Source of the DNA: Hanleya hanleyi
Taxonomy: Eukaryota; Mollusca; Polyplacophora; Lepidopleurida; Hanleyidae
Direction: 5' to 3'
Assembly: GCA_036873755.1 (NCBI GenBank)
Contig: JAVTVY010008156.1
Coordinates: forward strand, 1-64,000
Length of the DNA: 64,000 nt
Shown: positions 22,162 through 33,479 of the stretch, one piece after another
Numbering within the stretch: position 1 is the stretch's first letter
Layout: every line of letters begins with the position of its first letter
The notes under the pieces: model-generated
Told to the model about the DNA's origin: nothing
The model's input: only the letters and a program-made list of their open reading frames with translations
The model's database searches: none
Made by a program: the position numbers and the translations under genes

Positions 22162-24313
22162 GGGGTCACGTCCAATCGATCGAGACGGTTTCTCGATAAC
22201 CGAGTAATACCGATAAATATCTCGTCTCGAAGGATCCCGGTTTATCTCTATCGATTGTTGTCCCGGTTTGCTTCCGGTTTTCTCTCGAAGCACAAGCCCA
22301 TCTCGATCCACCTCGAAATAAATAGAATTGCTTCGAGAATGGAATCGAGATGCCTTCAAATGGTTTGAACCATTCAGAAGGCGTATGCTCATAATATATG
22401 TAGTTTTCTGTAGTAGCGAAATTAATCTCGGCGAATACATATGCATTAAAAGACGCATAATAAATTAGATTGAAAATGAATAATTTAATATTATATTGTA
22501 AGTCTGTCTAGATATCTGGAGTCGCATGGTCTGCATGGGAAGAAACTTATTTCGAACCTACTTTTAGAATTTGAACCACTTTATGAGATACGTCCAGGAA
22601 CTGTGCATTGAAATAAATTCTGCAAGTCTAAAATAATTACACAGGTTCTTCTGAAAGTATATCAGAATGGGAGAAAAAATATTGATAAAATTTATTTGAT
22701 ATCATTTTGACTTGACGCTTCGTTAGAGATTCTTCAGTTATTCAGACAAATAGTGACATTGAAGACCACATGATCGACTGGTAATTCACTTGAAAGCGGA
22801 GAATTTTAACATAAACGCTCGATCGAAGTTTTTGAGCATTCCCTGTCAGTCGTTCTCATGGACAAAGCAGTATCGCGGATAGTAAAACGTGTGTGACCGT
22901 AGATCCAAAATGTCACTGCGCCCTGAATTGGGTGTTATTACTTTCATTATTTGGTTAATTTGCTAGACACAGGAAATCAGCAACAACTAAAAGAAGGTGG
23001 GCATGCTATTAAGCCACGCATGCTAACAATGTTATTTCAGTTTTTTCTTTCAAAGAAATTAACTCCTCCACCCCCTCCCCTTCGTTATTGTTTGAAACCG
23101 ACGGGTTTTCACAGACCGACTGTGGTGTGACTTGTGAATTATTTACACCTCAAATTCCGATTGTCAATATTGCCACTAGCCTCTTCTAGGCAGCCTTATA
23201 TGAGCTATAAATTTTATTGATATAATCTCTTTGTTTGAACTTGTTATGATTTGATAAATTTGACAGATAATTCGTCTACGGGAAGTTCATGTCGAGTTAA
23301 TTTTAAAACAATCGGGCCTAAGAAGGAAATAAATACAATAATATAGATTCATAGAAAAGAAAAAAACCGTTAAAACAAACAATTCCAGTTAATAGCCTAG
23401 CGTCCGTCTGACAATTCTTAGAGGTCAATAGCGGAGTGAAATAAACATCACTACAAAGCCAGACTGAGTTGAATTTGAAATCGACGCCTCAAATTAGTAC
23501 TTGACATGAAATCGATTGCTTCACACAGTGAAACTAACAACGCGCTCCGCCTATGGCTGATATATACAAACAACTCTTTAAGCGGAAGGTGTAGAATTCA
23601 TATTATTTTCTACGATTCGGAATCAACAGTTAATTTATGAAGGAAGGCGCACCTGTCGTTGTCATTAACACAAATGACAGGTCGATTTCTTTCCAAAATC
23701 GGGCGTACTTCATGTCTTATTTCGCGTTATTACGTTAAACACTCTATGATTGCCGGTTATGTTATTTGTATTCGTCAAATAAGGCAACGAATACCCTAAA
23801 TATGTCATTTATTTCGCGTCAGATATACAAGCAACTATCCAGGTAAGAGAATATAATTCAAATATATATATTCATTAAAGATAAATGAAACGTTTTATTT
23901 CAATTGGATTAGGAAAACCTCAGGACATGGACACACCGATTAAACGTTGTATAATATGCGAAAACCGTTTCCAAAATAGGAAAATCCGTTGTCGGGATTC
24001 TATTTTGGGCCGCGATATGCGTATACGACGAGCGGTCTCAAAATTTGATGCCCGCACAACACTCCAATCGTCTGGGAAGCTACGGAAGCCAAAAAATCAC
24101 GGACATATAGAAACCGGGACCCCCTTCGAGATTACCAATAAATTTCATGTCCATCTCGAAAACCGGGACGTTTCGATAAAGATGAAACCGGGAGGAAACC
24201 GGGAGACGTCGCCAGAGGTCCCGGTTCTGCCCTCCCGGTTTCAGCCGAGAAATTTCTCGATCCATCTCGAAGGCATCGAGAAAGCCCCTCGATTAATTGG
24301 ACGTGACCCCTTA
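22159..24313. mobile_element. PIF/Harbinger-like non-autonomous element in LINE RT, TTA target duplication
   Basis: The element (22162-24310, 2149 bp) starts GGGGTCACGTCCAAT and ends with the inverse, ATTGGACGTGACCCC. TTA flanks it on both sides. Removing it with one TTA joins ...VNHF to KFLGIFF in the LINE RT frame, so the boundaries are exact. TTA duplications and GGG termini are typical of PIF/Harbinger. Both ends carry many CTCGA and CCCGGTTT words (22190-22340 and 24090-24290) that look like subterminal transposase-binding repeats. The interior has no recognisable transposase. Confidence 0.85.
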
Positions 24314-24921
24314 AATTTCTTGGAATATTTTTTAATAACAGACTAAACTGGACAACCCATATTGATTACATCTGCAAAAAAGTTGCCAGAAACACAGGAA
24401 TAATAAATTACATAAAAGGGTCCGTGAATAAGAAAACACTTTACATTTTGTATTACTCCATGATATTTCCCTATTTGTCCTACTGCAACATCCTATGGGG
24501 TAACACCTACATCACTCACCTGAATCCTTTAATCTTACTCCAGAAACGTGTATTGCGCGTCATCACTTTATCCAAAAAGCTTGATCATACACAACCCTTA
24601 TTTATGGCACTGAAAATACTACCGCTTATCAAGTTGAATGTATACGCATGTTCAATTATGATCCAAATTTTTTTATATCATCCTGAACTTATTCCAATAC
24701 GCTTCCGGGACTATTTAGAAAATTATCTGATGTCCACTACTACCCGACAAGAAACCAACAGGTAAACTTGAATGTATAGACCTTTCTACAAGACCAACCT
24801 GTCTTACCTTACCATCAAATTAACAGGACCTCGGGAATGGAACAAATTATCCTCCACCCTTGAAACCATCAAGTCCTTATCCTTATTCAAATCAAAGTTA
24901 AAATCATACCTTCTTGAAAAT
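24314..24921 (+). pseudogene. CR1/Jockey-type LINE: reverse transcriptase, C-terminal part
   Basis: Resumes as KFLGIFF...LNWTTHID and continues with the thumb-like region: ARNTGIINYIKG, LYILYYSMIFPYLSYCNILW and LLQKRVLRVITLS. A small frameshift near 24755-24785 is followed by GPREWNKLSSTLETIKSL and a stop at 24921, the normal end for this group. The 3' UTR runs to an (AATTC)n tail at about 25168-25191. Confidence 0.85.
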
Positions 24922-25167
24922 TAACTGGCTTCAGAATACTGTATCTTTAATATGTCATACGCCCAATATATGTCTGCTAATATGTTGATTTCACCAGCTA
25001 TATTGTCTCGTACATTCACACTTTATTCTTAATTTTCTTTGGGATAGAACAAGCCCCCTGGGGCTTTATTCCCGCCAACAATATATCAGCTGTCTATTAT
25101 CTGTCATATTATTACTAATATATATCTGTATGCATAAAATGATTATTTATATTAGTTGGTGAATAAA

Positions 25168-25191
25168 ATTCAATTCAATTCAATTCAATTT
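25168..25191 (+). repeat. (AATTC)n 3' tail of the CR1/Jockey-type LINE
   Basis: About five AATTC units directly end the LINE 3' UTR. Short tandem repeats instead of poly(A) are usual at 3' ends of CR1/L2-group elements. The same short tail marks this end as the site of target-primed initiation. Confidence 0.7.
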
Positions 25192-25690
25192 GTGTATTCC
25201 AGAAAGTGTAATTTATGTCACCTTAAGTGTCGGCATACTGACCGCGAGGAACCATTTTTGTCAATCAAGTTATGAAAATTTCTATGTCTCTGAACCCGGA
25301 GTATTCCATATTGTGTTCATATATTTCGGTTTCTCCATATGAAAGACGCATTCTTCAAGTATCCACCTGACTACACTACATATATCATTAAATAGGATCC
25401 AGTGGTGATGATATGAGGTTCGTTACTTCTCACATGCAAAACGTTGATGGTATTCCCACAAAATATAGTCTTATATTGAAGTAGTACATTGAACAAGCAG
25501 CCATAGGATGCTAAGTCCTCCGCCGAAATGGCAGCACTATTTTTTAGCATTATCGGTCTCGGGGGATATACATGCAGGAGGCAACTGCTACGTCATATGC
25601 GTTTGATGCGGAAGGGTCTTTCTGCCTTCCCAAGTTTTAAAATAAACTTCGAACGGTTGACTGAACGGTGTTTTGTTTCTGTGATATAGT
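25192..25690. other. Non-coding stretch between LINE tail and second satellite
   Basis: Nothing is supported. The right part begins to show words of the following repeat family (for example around 25700). Confidence 0.35.
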
Positions 25691-25694
25691 TTCC

Positions 25695-27840
25695 ATGCAG
25701 TGAAGCATGGAAATTATGTAACCGAGAAGCGACCCCAAGTGATATCTCAAGGCATATTATCTGCAAACCAAATTTGTCGAGAAGCTGGATGCATGCTCAA
25801 CCTATTGTCTGGAAACCAAATTTTAAATTTGCTATCAGGTGTTGGTGCAAGTGGGCGAAATGCAATCCCAAGGATCATCTCATGACATGGTGTATCAGCA
25901 TACGAACGTTGGGAAGAATCTGAAAAGGGGTTATTGACCGGAAACCAAATTTAGATTTGTATGCACAAGTGTGCGAAACACAATCCCAAGTGACATATTA
26001 TGGCATATGAATACCAAATTTGAGAAGAATCCGATGAGCAGTTGTCAAATTATTGCCAAATGTAACAAATTTCAGATTTTTCCACCAGGTGTCGCCACCA
26101 GTATGCAGGAGTATGTGAAATACAATCCCAAGGGACATATCATGGCATGGTATCTGCATACCAAATTGGAGAAAAATCTGATGAGCGAAATCAAATTTAG
26201 ATTTGACACGAGGTGGTGCTACCTGTAAGCGCAAGTGGGCGAAACGCAATCCCAAGCGACATCATATGTCATGATATATTCATACCAGATTTAAGAAGAA
26301 TCTGACGAGCGGTTCTCAAGTTATTACCCGGAAACAAATCTGGTATTTCGCCACCAGGTGGCACCACCTGTAGGTAAAAGTGAGTGAAAGGCAATCCCAC
26401 ACAACATCTCCTGGCATGACACATGCATGCTAAATTTGAGGAGACTCCAATGAGCAGTTCTCAAGTTAATGACTGAAAACAAATTTTGATTTTAACACCT
26501 GGTTGCGCCACTTATAGGCGCAAGTGAGCGAAATGCAATCTCAAGCGACATCTTAGTTCATGGTATTACCCGGAGATAAATTTCGGATTTTGCCACCAGG
26601 TGGCGCCACCTGTAAGTGCAAGTGAGTGTAAGGCAATCCCATGCAACATCTCCTGGCATGGTACATGCATGCTAAATTTGAGAAGAATACGATGAGCATG
26701 CAGATCTCAAGTTATTAGCCAAAAACAAATTTCAGATTTTGTCAGCAGGTGGCGTCACTTTCTGAGCAGAAGTGGATAACGCAATCCCAAGCAACATCTC
26801 ATGGCAAGGTACAATGTATATGCATGCCTAATTTGGAAGAATTGATGAGCAGTTCTCAAATTATTGCCCGGAAACCAAATTTCGAGCAACATTTCAAAGC
26901 GTTTCAAAGTTATTGCTTGCAGCACAAAAGAACGGAAAGAACCCTAGTGGCGCCACCTACAGGCAGATCTTTCTGAAACGCAATACTAATCAACATCTTG
27001 TAACAAGGAATGCATATGCCAAATATTGAAGAAACTAGATACAGTCGATCGAATATGATTGGAGGCATGCCTTTTGCATCTTAGTAAAGGAAACATTCAT
27101 TAGTTGTGAAGAAAGTAAAAACGTAAAACTTAGGAAAAACATCATTAACATGGCCCCATAAGATGCCTTGAGGGTAGGTACCCACATACCAAATTTAAAA
27201 GAATCCATTAAGGTCCAATAGTTACTGTCCGGAAATGCAATTTTACCTTGGCACTCAGGTAGCGCCATGTATAGGCAGATAGGAAAAAAAATAATCCCAA
27301 CCGAGATCTTGAGGCAAGACCCCTTGACATTGGAAATAGAAAATGTTAATTTGGCCTACAGGTGGCGCCACCTAGGAACAGATCAACAAGGAAAACAATA
27401 CCAAGTGAAACCTTCAGGTAAGGTATATGTATACCAATCTTGGAAAGAATTCATTCAAGTATTAAAAAGTTATTGTCCGGAAACAATTTTAAATTTGCCC
27501 ACAGATGGCACCATCTATATATGGATCGGCATGAAAAACAATGCCAAACGAGAAATTGAGGTAGGTACCTACACACCAAATTTGGAATGAATTGGTTCAG
27601 GTTTTCAAAAGTTATTGTCTAGAAACACTTGGTCCCCCTATCAACATGAAAAACATTCTCAAGACAGATCTTAGGCAAGGTACCACTACACCAAATTTGG
27701 AAAGAATCCTTAAGTTTTTCAAAAGTTATTGTCTGGAGATGCAATTTTAAGTTGGCCCGAGGTTGCGCCACCCAGAAGCGGATTGGCACGAAAAACAATT
27801 CCAAGCAGGATCTATATAGAAGGGACATATCTACCAAATA
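25695..27840. repeat. Degenerate satellite array centred on GGTGGCGCCACC
   Basis: A palindromic core, ggtggcgccacc or near variants, recurs near 26085, 26215, 26355, 26500, 26600, 26740, 26948, 27258, 27362, 27505 and 27757, spaced mostly 100-210 bp apart. Between cores lie 'gcataccaaatttgagaaga', 'gagcagttctcaagttatt' and 'gcccggaaaccaaattt'. Units vary in length and have diverged far more than the 157-bp array at 6262-8105, with which they share the 'taccaaatttgagaa...atcc' phrase. The many short frames here are not genes. Confidence 0.85.
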
Positions 27841-28540
27841 CAAAAACATGGGTCTGTGCCTGATAAATTGAAACCTTTTGGGGCTGCAATTATCCCAATA
27901 TTGCAGACAACACACAAATTTCAGCTTTTGCCAAGATATATTGGAGATATATATGCTCAAACACAATATTTGAGGGTCAGACGAGGGCTAGTTTGGGAGA
28001 TAGAGGATGCGGCTCGGCGCCCTGGGGATGGAGACATGCTCTTCTTGAGGGTAGTGGTAGGTGTGCTGACATGAAAGCCATAGAAAGCTCCCTGTACATG
28101 AAACAACCACACTGACAACTGCATGCCATCATCTGTCAGTCCGAAAAACCACAAGGTAGAATTCAATTTAATTCTGGAAATTGATCATATGCACAGTGTG
28201 CACCCAAACTTTAGGAACTCAGTTGTAATTAATATAGTAAGTTACACGTGTGGACAAAAGCTCCTGCAAAAGCTTTAGGTTAAATCATATGATGTGAGAT
28301 ACAATTATTTGATAGCAAAATTGAAGGAGATGTTATCCTTCGTTTAAGATGACACGAAATTCAAAAACCAGGGGTTCGGTACTGGGGGGATTTCCCGCGC
28401 CAGTTATTTCATATTATACTTCTGAAATAAAATATGGTTCATGCAAAAGCTTTAGTGTAAATCATATGATGTGGAATAGAAGGACTGCATAGCAAATTTA
28501 AGAAAATTGTGTCCTTCATTTAAAGCGACATGAAATTCAA
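27841..28540. other. Non-coding spacer within the second satellite region
   Basis: No gene or recognised repeat core. A phrase 'caaaagctttagg/tgtaaatcatatgatgtg' occurs at 28267 and again at 28444, indicating a local duplication of about 177 bp. Confidence 0.4.
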
Positions 28541-29215
28541 AACTAACGGCGAGAAGCGGAAGAAAGAAGAAAAAATGACAAACGCATTTCGGGCTGCCTA
28601 ATTATTAGACAAAGCATTTGGAAGTTATCGCTTGTGAAGAATTTGAATGGAAACCACGGACATGCACAGAAGATTGGAACAAGACCCAGTGGCGCCACCT
28701 TCAGGTGGATCTTGCTGAAACGCAATACCACCCCATGGCTGGTCACAAGGAGTGTATATGCTAAATTTGGAAGGAATCCGAGAAAGCTTTTGGAAGAATT
28801 TTAACAGACATCCACAGACAGAAAGAGAGCAAGACCCATTTTAACTGGAACGGACACGAAGAAGCGAAACTCAGTGGCGCCACCTTCAGGCAAATGTTAC
28901 TGAAATCCAGTACGCAAACGCGTCTTCTCACAAGGAATGCGTATGCCGAATTTCGGAAGAATCCAAGAAAGCGTTTGGAAGTTATCGCTTGTAACTGACA
29001 TCCACGGACGCAAAGAAGCAAGATCCATTTTGACCCGGTGGCGCCACCTTCACGCAGATGTTGCTGAAATGCGATACCAACTGGCGTCTTGTCGCAAGGA
29101 ATGCGTATGCCGAATTTTGGAAGAATCCATCAAAGCGTTAGGAAGTAATCATTCGAACAGACATGCACGGACATCCACGGACATGCACGGAAACATAGAA
29201 GCAAGAACCATTTTA
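28541..29215. repeat. Second block of the GGTGGCGCCACC satellite
   Basis: Three more copies carry the cores 'agtggcgccaccttcagg' near 28689 and 28873 and 'gtggcgccaccttcacg' near 29039. Each is followed by 'gctgaaa(c/t)gc(a/g)atacc' and 'caaggaatgcgtatgccgaa'. These form a distinct, more homogeneous subfamily with a unit of about 165-185 bp. Confidence 0.82.
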
Positions 29216-29570
29216 AAGGACAAAAATAGCATATCCAATAAATCATATATTTTGCCCCTGTTGATTTTTATGTCATGTGCTGTTTTTCTTCTGTAACGTA
29301 TTCTAAATATTGATTATTATTGCTATTATTATTATTTATCCACGATTATTACATTTATGGTCCAATGAGATGCCATTTTCATCCTGATAATTAAATAAGC
29401 CCCGATGTGTCGCATACACGTTCCCGTATTCTGCGCTGTCGAACTTGTCGTTGTTATTCATCGAAACCAGGTGAAGTGCTCTAACGACAGCTCCTATATT
29501 TGAATTAGAGCAACGTATTTCGAAATAGCTTTTCGCGTGAATACCAAAGATTCTATAGCACTTGTACCTA

Positions 29571-29800
29571 TTACAAGCGTCTAGTCCGTCATTCATAATC
29601 CAGCCGTCGTCCATTAGAGAATATCCGCGTCCATAATCCAAAGACCTATTCCATTTCCATACAACAGTATAGCATCAAATTCAAAGCGACAATCATAGTA
29701 TACATAAACATAGGCTTGTTTCCTGCAAGAGAGAAGCGGTCAACAGTTTTCAATGATGCCGGCAAGACATCATGATGTTCCAAAATATCATTCCAAAATT
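29571..29800 (-). mobile_element. Solo partial Penelope terminal repeat
   Basis: Starts with TTACAAGCGTCTAGTCCGTC, exactly the boundary of the two terminal repeats of the Penelope-like element at 58591-62402. It stays highly similar through 'ggcaagacatcatgatgttc' and ends near 29800. Only the distal ~225 bp of the ~408-bp repeat are present. The hydrophobic frame carried by the intact repeats is broken here by small indels. Confidence 0.8.
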
Positions 29801-30185
29801 ACAGACTGGTAACTGTCCATTTATCTAGTAGTGTTTTAGCACGTTTGTGTCGTCTGAAATCTATACGCGTCTTGTTGACAAGCGCAGATGTTAGTTTGAG
29901 AGATTCTATTTTACAGAGCGAGTTATGAATGCTAGGCTTCGATGCCTTCTGCATGCAATAGCCTCAGGTGACCGAATTACCACCCATTTGGGGGTCCACA
30001 TAAACTCCTCCATTGATCGTGACATTTTTCAGCAATGGGGAGAGAGATTGCCAAAATGTACTATATTGTTCGACCTTACGTTGTAATTTTTGTTGATAAT
30101 CAATTAGTGTAATAGATCAGAAAAATATTTTCGTATGAGTGCTCTATGTTTTTACCTGCGGCACGCAGGTCTACGGGAGGCTCGC

Positions 30186-30225
30186 GTTGTTGTTGTTGTT
30201 GTTGTTCTTGTTCTTCTTCTTGTGA
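30186..30225. repeat. (TTG)n/(TTC)n microsatellite
   Basis: Seven or so TTG units grade into TTC units. Confidence 0.85.
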
Positions 30226-30399
30226 CTTTTTGAAATGCGCATGCGCTAAGAGAGTGTGATCTCTGCCACACTTTTCTTTTCAACCTCCGATCTCACATGA
30301 CAACACTGTCTTCAAGCGCGTTTGAATTCATTTGCAACTATATTCGGTGGAATGAATTATTGCTTCGTTAATATCCGGATTGGATTTATTATACATGAG

Positions 30400-30860
30400 A
30401 ATAGTGCGAATAACGTCAAAGGACCTACGAAGTAGGGTAGGCGTTAGGACTCCGATACGGTCCGGTACGCACTGAACTCTTGGACCCCCAGTTGAAATCC
30501 TGCCAATATTAAGATGGGCACGGCCCAAGTTAGAATCACCAGTGATTTTAATCAAAAATCAACTGAAATTTTCATCAAAAGTAGGTCAGCTCGAAACATG
30601 CTGGCAACAGTTCCCTAATGCACCTTCATGCCCAGTGTGAATAACGTCACAGGACATAAGAAGAAGGGTAGGCATTAGGACTCCGACGCACGCTGAACTA
30701 TTGGACCCCCAGTTGAAGTCCTGCCTATATTAAGATGGGCACGGCTCAAGTTAGATTCACCAGTGATTTTAATCAAAAATCACCAGAAATTTTCATCAAA
30801 AGTAGGTCAGCTCGAAACATGCTGGTAACAGTCCCCTAATGCATCTTCATGCCAAAAATC
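30400..30860. repeat. Tandem duplication, ~235-bp unit
   Basis: Two consecutive copies share 'ggacccccagttgaa', 'attaagatgggcacgg', 'agtgattttaatcaaaaatc' and 'aaagtaggtcagctcgaaac'. They start near 30405 and 30640. A related single copy is found at 41859-42905, where it is interrupted by a TTAA-flanked MITE. The family is unidentified and has no coding potential. Confidence 0.8.
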
Positions 30861-31868
30861 AAGGTTCTAATATCAACGGTAACACTCAGATATAACATAT
30901 CTCTCAGATATAACATATATATAAATATTAATATTCATGTCACTGTTCCATTGTTTCTCTTGTTGTATTCCTCTTAAAATTTTGTACTCTGTCTTTGACT
31001 GGTGTTTGTACAATGAAATCTTGAATCTTGATTGCTTATTTTGCCGACGAAAGGATTCAGATGGACTCACTCATTACCGGACAATTTCAAATGGTAGCCC
31101 ACTTCGAAGGGACAGAAATGACTATGTAGTATTTAATGAGTTAGACACCCCTGTGCGCGAACAATACCTCGCAGTCGTGCAGTTATATTGAGCACTTTCG
31201 GTTACAAGCATGACATTTTGCAAATAGCTATTTTGAATGATTCTCTCTCGGAACACAGCCTCTATCCTCATTCTCGCAAGCCAGGGCCTTGATTCGCTGG
31301 TATTGATGTTCCCGTCCTCTTCCGCACTCAGAATCCCTTTAGAATAGCATTAATCACTTCCGTAAATTCAATACTTATGTGTATCAGCAGACAATGCGCA
31401 GAAACATATTGCATTTGACATCATTCTCTCAAGACGGAGCCCTTTTCTGCTAGAATTTACTGGTTCTATACAAAATTTACGTTACTTTGTCAATCAGTTT
31501 TACGTATGGAATTACGTCATACAGTATATAGCAGTTACTGGCCATAAAAACGATCTAGTTGACCTCGTTGCCAGAAGCTATGGCCTTTGTTTTCCTGGAG
31601 GGGTTTTTGAGTTTGATTTTGATACTTAGATACCTTTCGCATTGACTTTAACTTGGCAGTCATTTTCGCGAATGCAACAATTTGATATATCAAAAGATAA
31701 TAACGAGAATTCGACATCATTCTCTCACACACAGACCTTGTTTAGTGAACTAGCCCCGAAACGTCGCACTTGAATCACCTTTGGAATGACTTAGTGACAA
31801 ACATATTCGCGAATTGAGTATAGGAAGATATCCATAGATACTGACTAGAAATGTTTCTTGTTTGCAGA
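30861..31868. other. Non-coding stretch
   Basis: The first 230 bp (to about 31090) continue the dispersed repeat also seen at 42800-42905 ('atcaaggttctaat', 'ttttgccg(a/g)(c/a)gaaaggat', 'ctcattaccggacaatt'). No gene was recognised in the rest. Confidence 0.4.
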
Positions 31869-32165
31869 ATTTGATTTTAAAGAAAAGAAATTAATAAAAT
31901 TAGCAACCTTCGAAAAGGCTTGGCCGAACATGTCAGATGAGATGATATTTCCTAAGAATGAAATAGTTAATCATTTATATAGAAGAAGCAAACCATGTCT
32001 TGGTATTGACTTGCTGCGTGGAAAAGAGTGGCAAGCAATTTAGTTCGCAGATGATAACGAACGTAAATGCAGAAACCTAATTAATTATTTTAATCGAATA
32101 TCAAGACTGTAACAGGCCTCAATTTGAATAGTGAAAAAGTATCATTATGCCTCTTGGACAGTTCG
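31869..32165 (+). pseudogene. Possible reverse-transcriptase relic with in-frame stop
   Basis: A frame reading EIVNHLYRRSKPCLGIDLLR, then GKEWQAI, a TAG stop, then FADDNERKCRNLINYFNRIS resembles the approach to and the catalytic F/YADD block of L1- or Tx1-type LINE RTs, where Q or a similar residue stands just before FADD. The stop would be one change from CAG. Beyond it a broken frame continues with LNSEKVSLCLLD. It is short and diverged, with no flanking LINE parts recognised, so this is tentative. Confidence 0.38.
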
Positions 32166-32169
32166 ATAA

Positions 32170-33209
32170 AGCCTTAAATCCCATTCCGTAGTTTCACAGA
32201 TCGAAGTGATAGACCTGATACTAAATTTATTGAAAAATAACTTCGAAGGAAATATAAATTTTCCATTTTTATCGGCAAATTAAGCGAGAAGGGAGACTGA
32301 AGAGCGCAGATTTTCGCGCTGTGCCGTTGGATTTGTTGGATTTCCAAATATTTGAAAGCCTTTTTGATTTGCAAAAAGTAACGACTGAATCGAATGTTTT
32401 GAAACCTGGCATACACGATACTTGTACCAAAACATTGCCAAAGCGATCATGGTGAGTTCGTCTGTCAATTCAGTATAGACGGCACGGCCGAGTCAAAATC
32501 GTCGGATTTTGAATGGGGAAAGTGAATATATATATATGGTATCAGAACTATTACGCAATCCCTACAATTGTGGGTTACAAGTTGAAAATTACTTCCCTTG
32601 GTATAAAAACACTGGCAGATGGCGCTTTTTTCTACAATTACCACTACCTCCGCTGATATGTCTTTCACTGTATTATTGCCACTGCCGCAGGTTTTGACTA
32701 CAATGTAGTCATTTCTTACTTGTTTTCTATAACACTTGTGTCAATAACATCGAGCTAACCGTGCATTTATTACACGTTTTAGCACGGTTATGTGTTTATC
32801 GGGAGATTCCATTTCACAAGTCGGATGAGGAAAGGGAGGTCTGCTTTCATACAAGTAACAATCGAATAAAACAAACAAATAAATTATAAGATGAAATTTC
32901 TTTCTCAAGTTCAACTGTTATTTCCATCGTGAAATTGATTAACAAAGCGACACAAATAGAAATATACATTGTATCCACGTAATTTTCACACAGCTGACGC
33001 AGATGACAGTATCACTCCCAATTTCAGAGACCACATAAACTCATCCTCTGATATTGGCACGATGCCAATCGAGACGGGAGCTCAGTGGACGATTTTTGTT
33101 TTTCAAGAAAGGGGGAAAAGGTTGTCAAACTTTAAAATATGTTTTCAAGTTTTCATTAAAATCTTTCTTGATAATCAATTGGGGATGTGCTATAGAACAG
33201 AATTAAATG
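32170..33209. other. Non-coding stretch
   Basis: A segment at 33010-33209 is similar to 29985-30110 ('accacataaactc', 'ttgataatcaatt') and is probably an old dispersed repeat. No gene is supported. Confidence 0.35.
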
Positions 33210-33352
33210 TTTCCGTAGGCGTGCTCAATGGTTATTTTACGCACAGTGTGGGAAAGTTCATAAATTTTAGGCGCTGGCTTCGCCCTTGCTCTCAAATATA
33301 AACTTTCCCACACTAACCGTGCATAAAATAACCATTGAGCACGCCTATGAAA
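33210..33352. repeat. Inverted repeat with ~48-bp arms
   Basis: Left arm 33210-33258 contains 'ggcgtgctcaatggttattt'. Right arm 33301-33352 carries the inverse, 'aaataaccattgagcacgcc'. A 42-bp loop lies between. A third, weaker copy of the inner arm ('ggttagtgtgagaaagttt') follows at 33376. It is probably the core of a small foldback MITE. Confidence 0.75.
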
Positions 33353-33479
33353 ACATTATTTCTTAACTGAGGAACGGTTAGTGTGAGAAAGTTTATCAAT
33401 TTTAGGGTGCGAACGAACATTCCCGCACTATCCCTGCCTTATGTATACATTGAACACTCCTACGAAAACATTAAATAGC

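Noticed and set aside
22141..22458. 75- and 99-codon frames at the LINE break
   Set aside because: They lie in the subterminal repeats of the Harbinger-like element and are made of its CTCGA and CCCGGTTT words.
31869..31950. BIR (IAP) domain start
   Set aside because: Only a short LATFEKAWP-like stretch fits. The zinc-binding Cys/His residues do not follow, whereas an RT-like block does.
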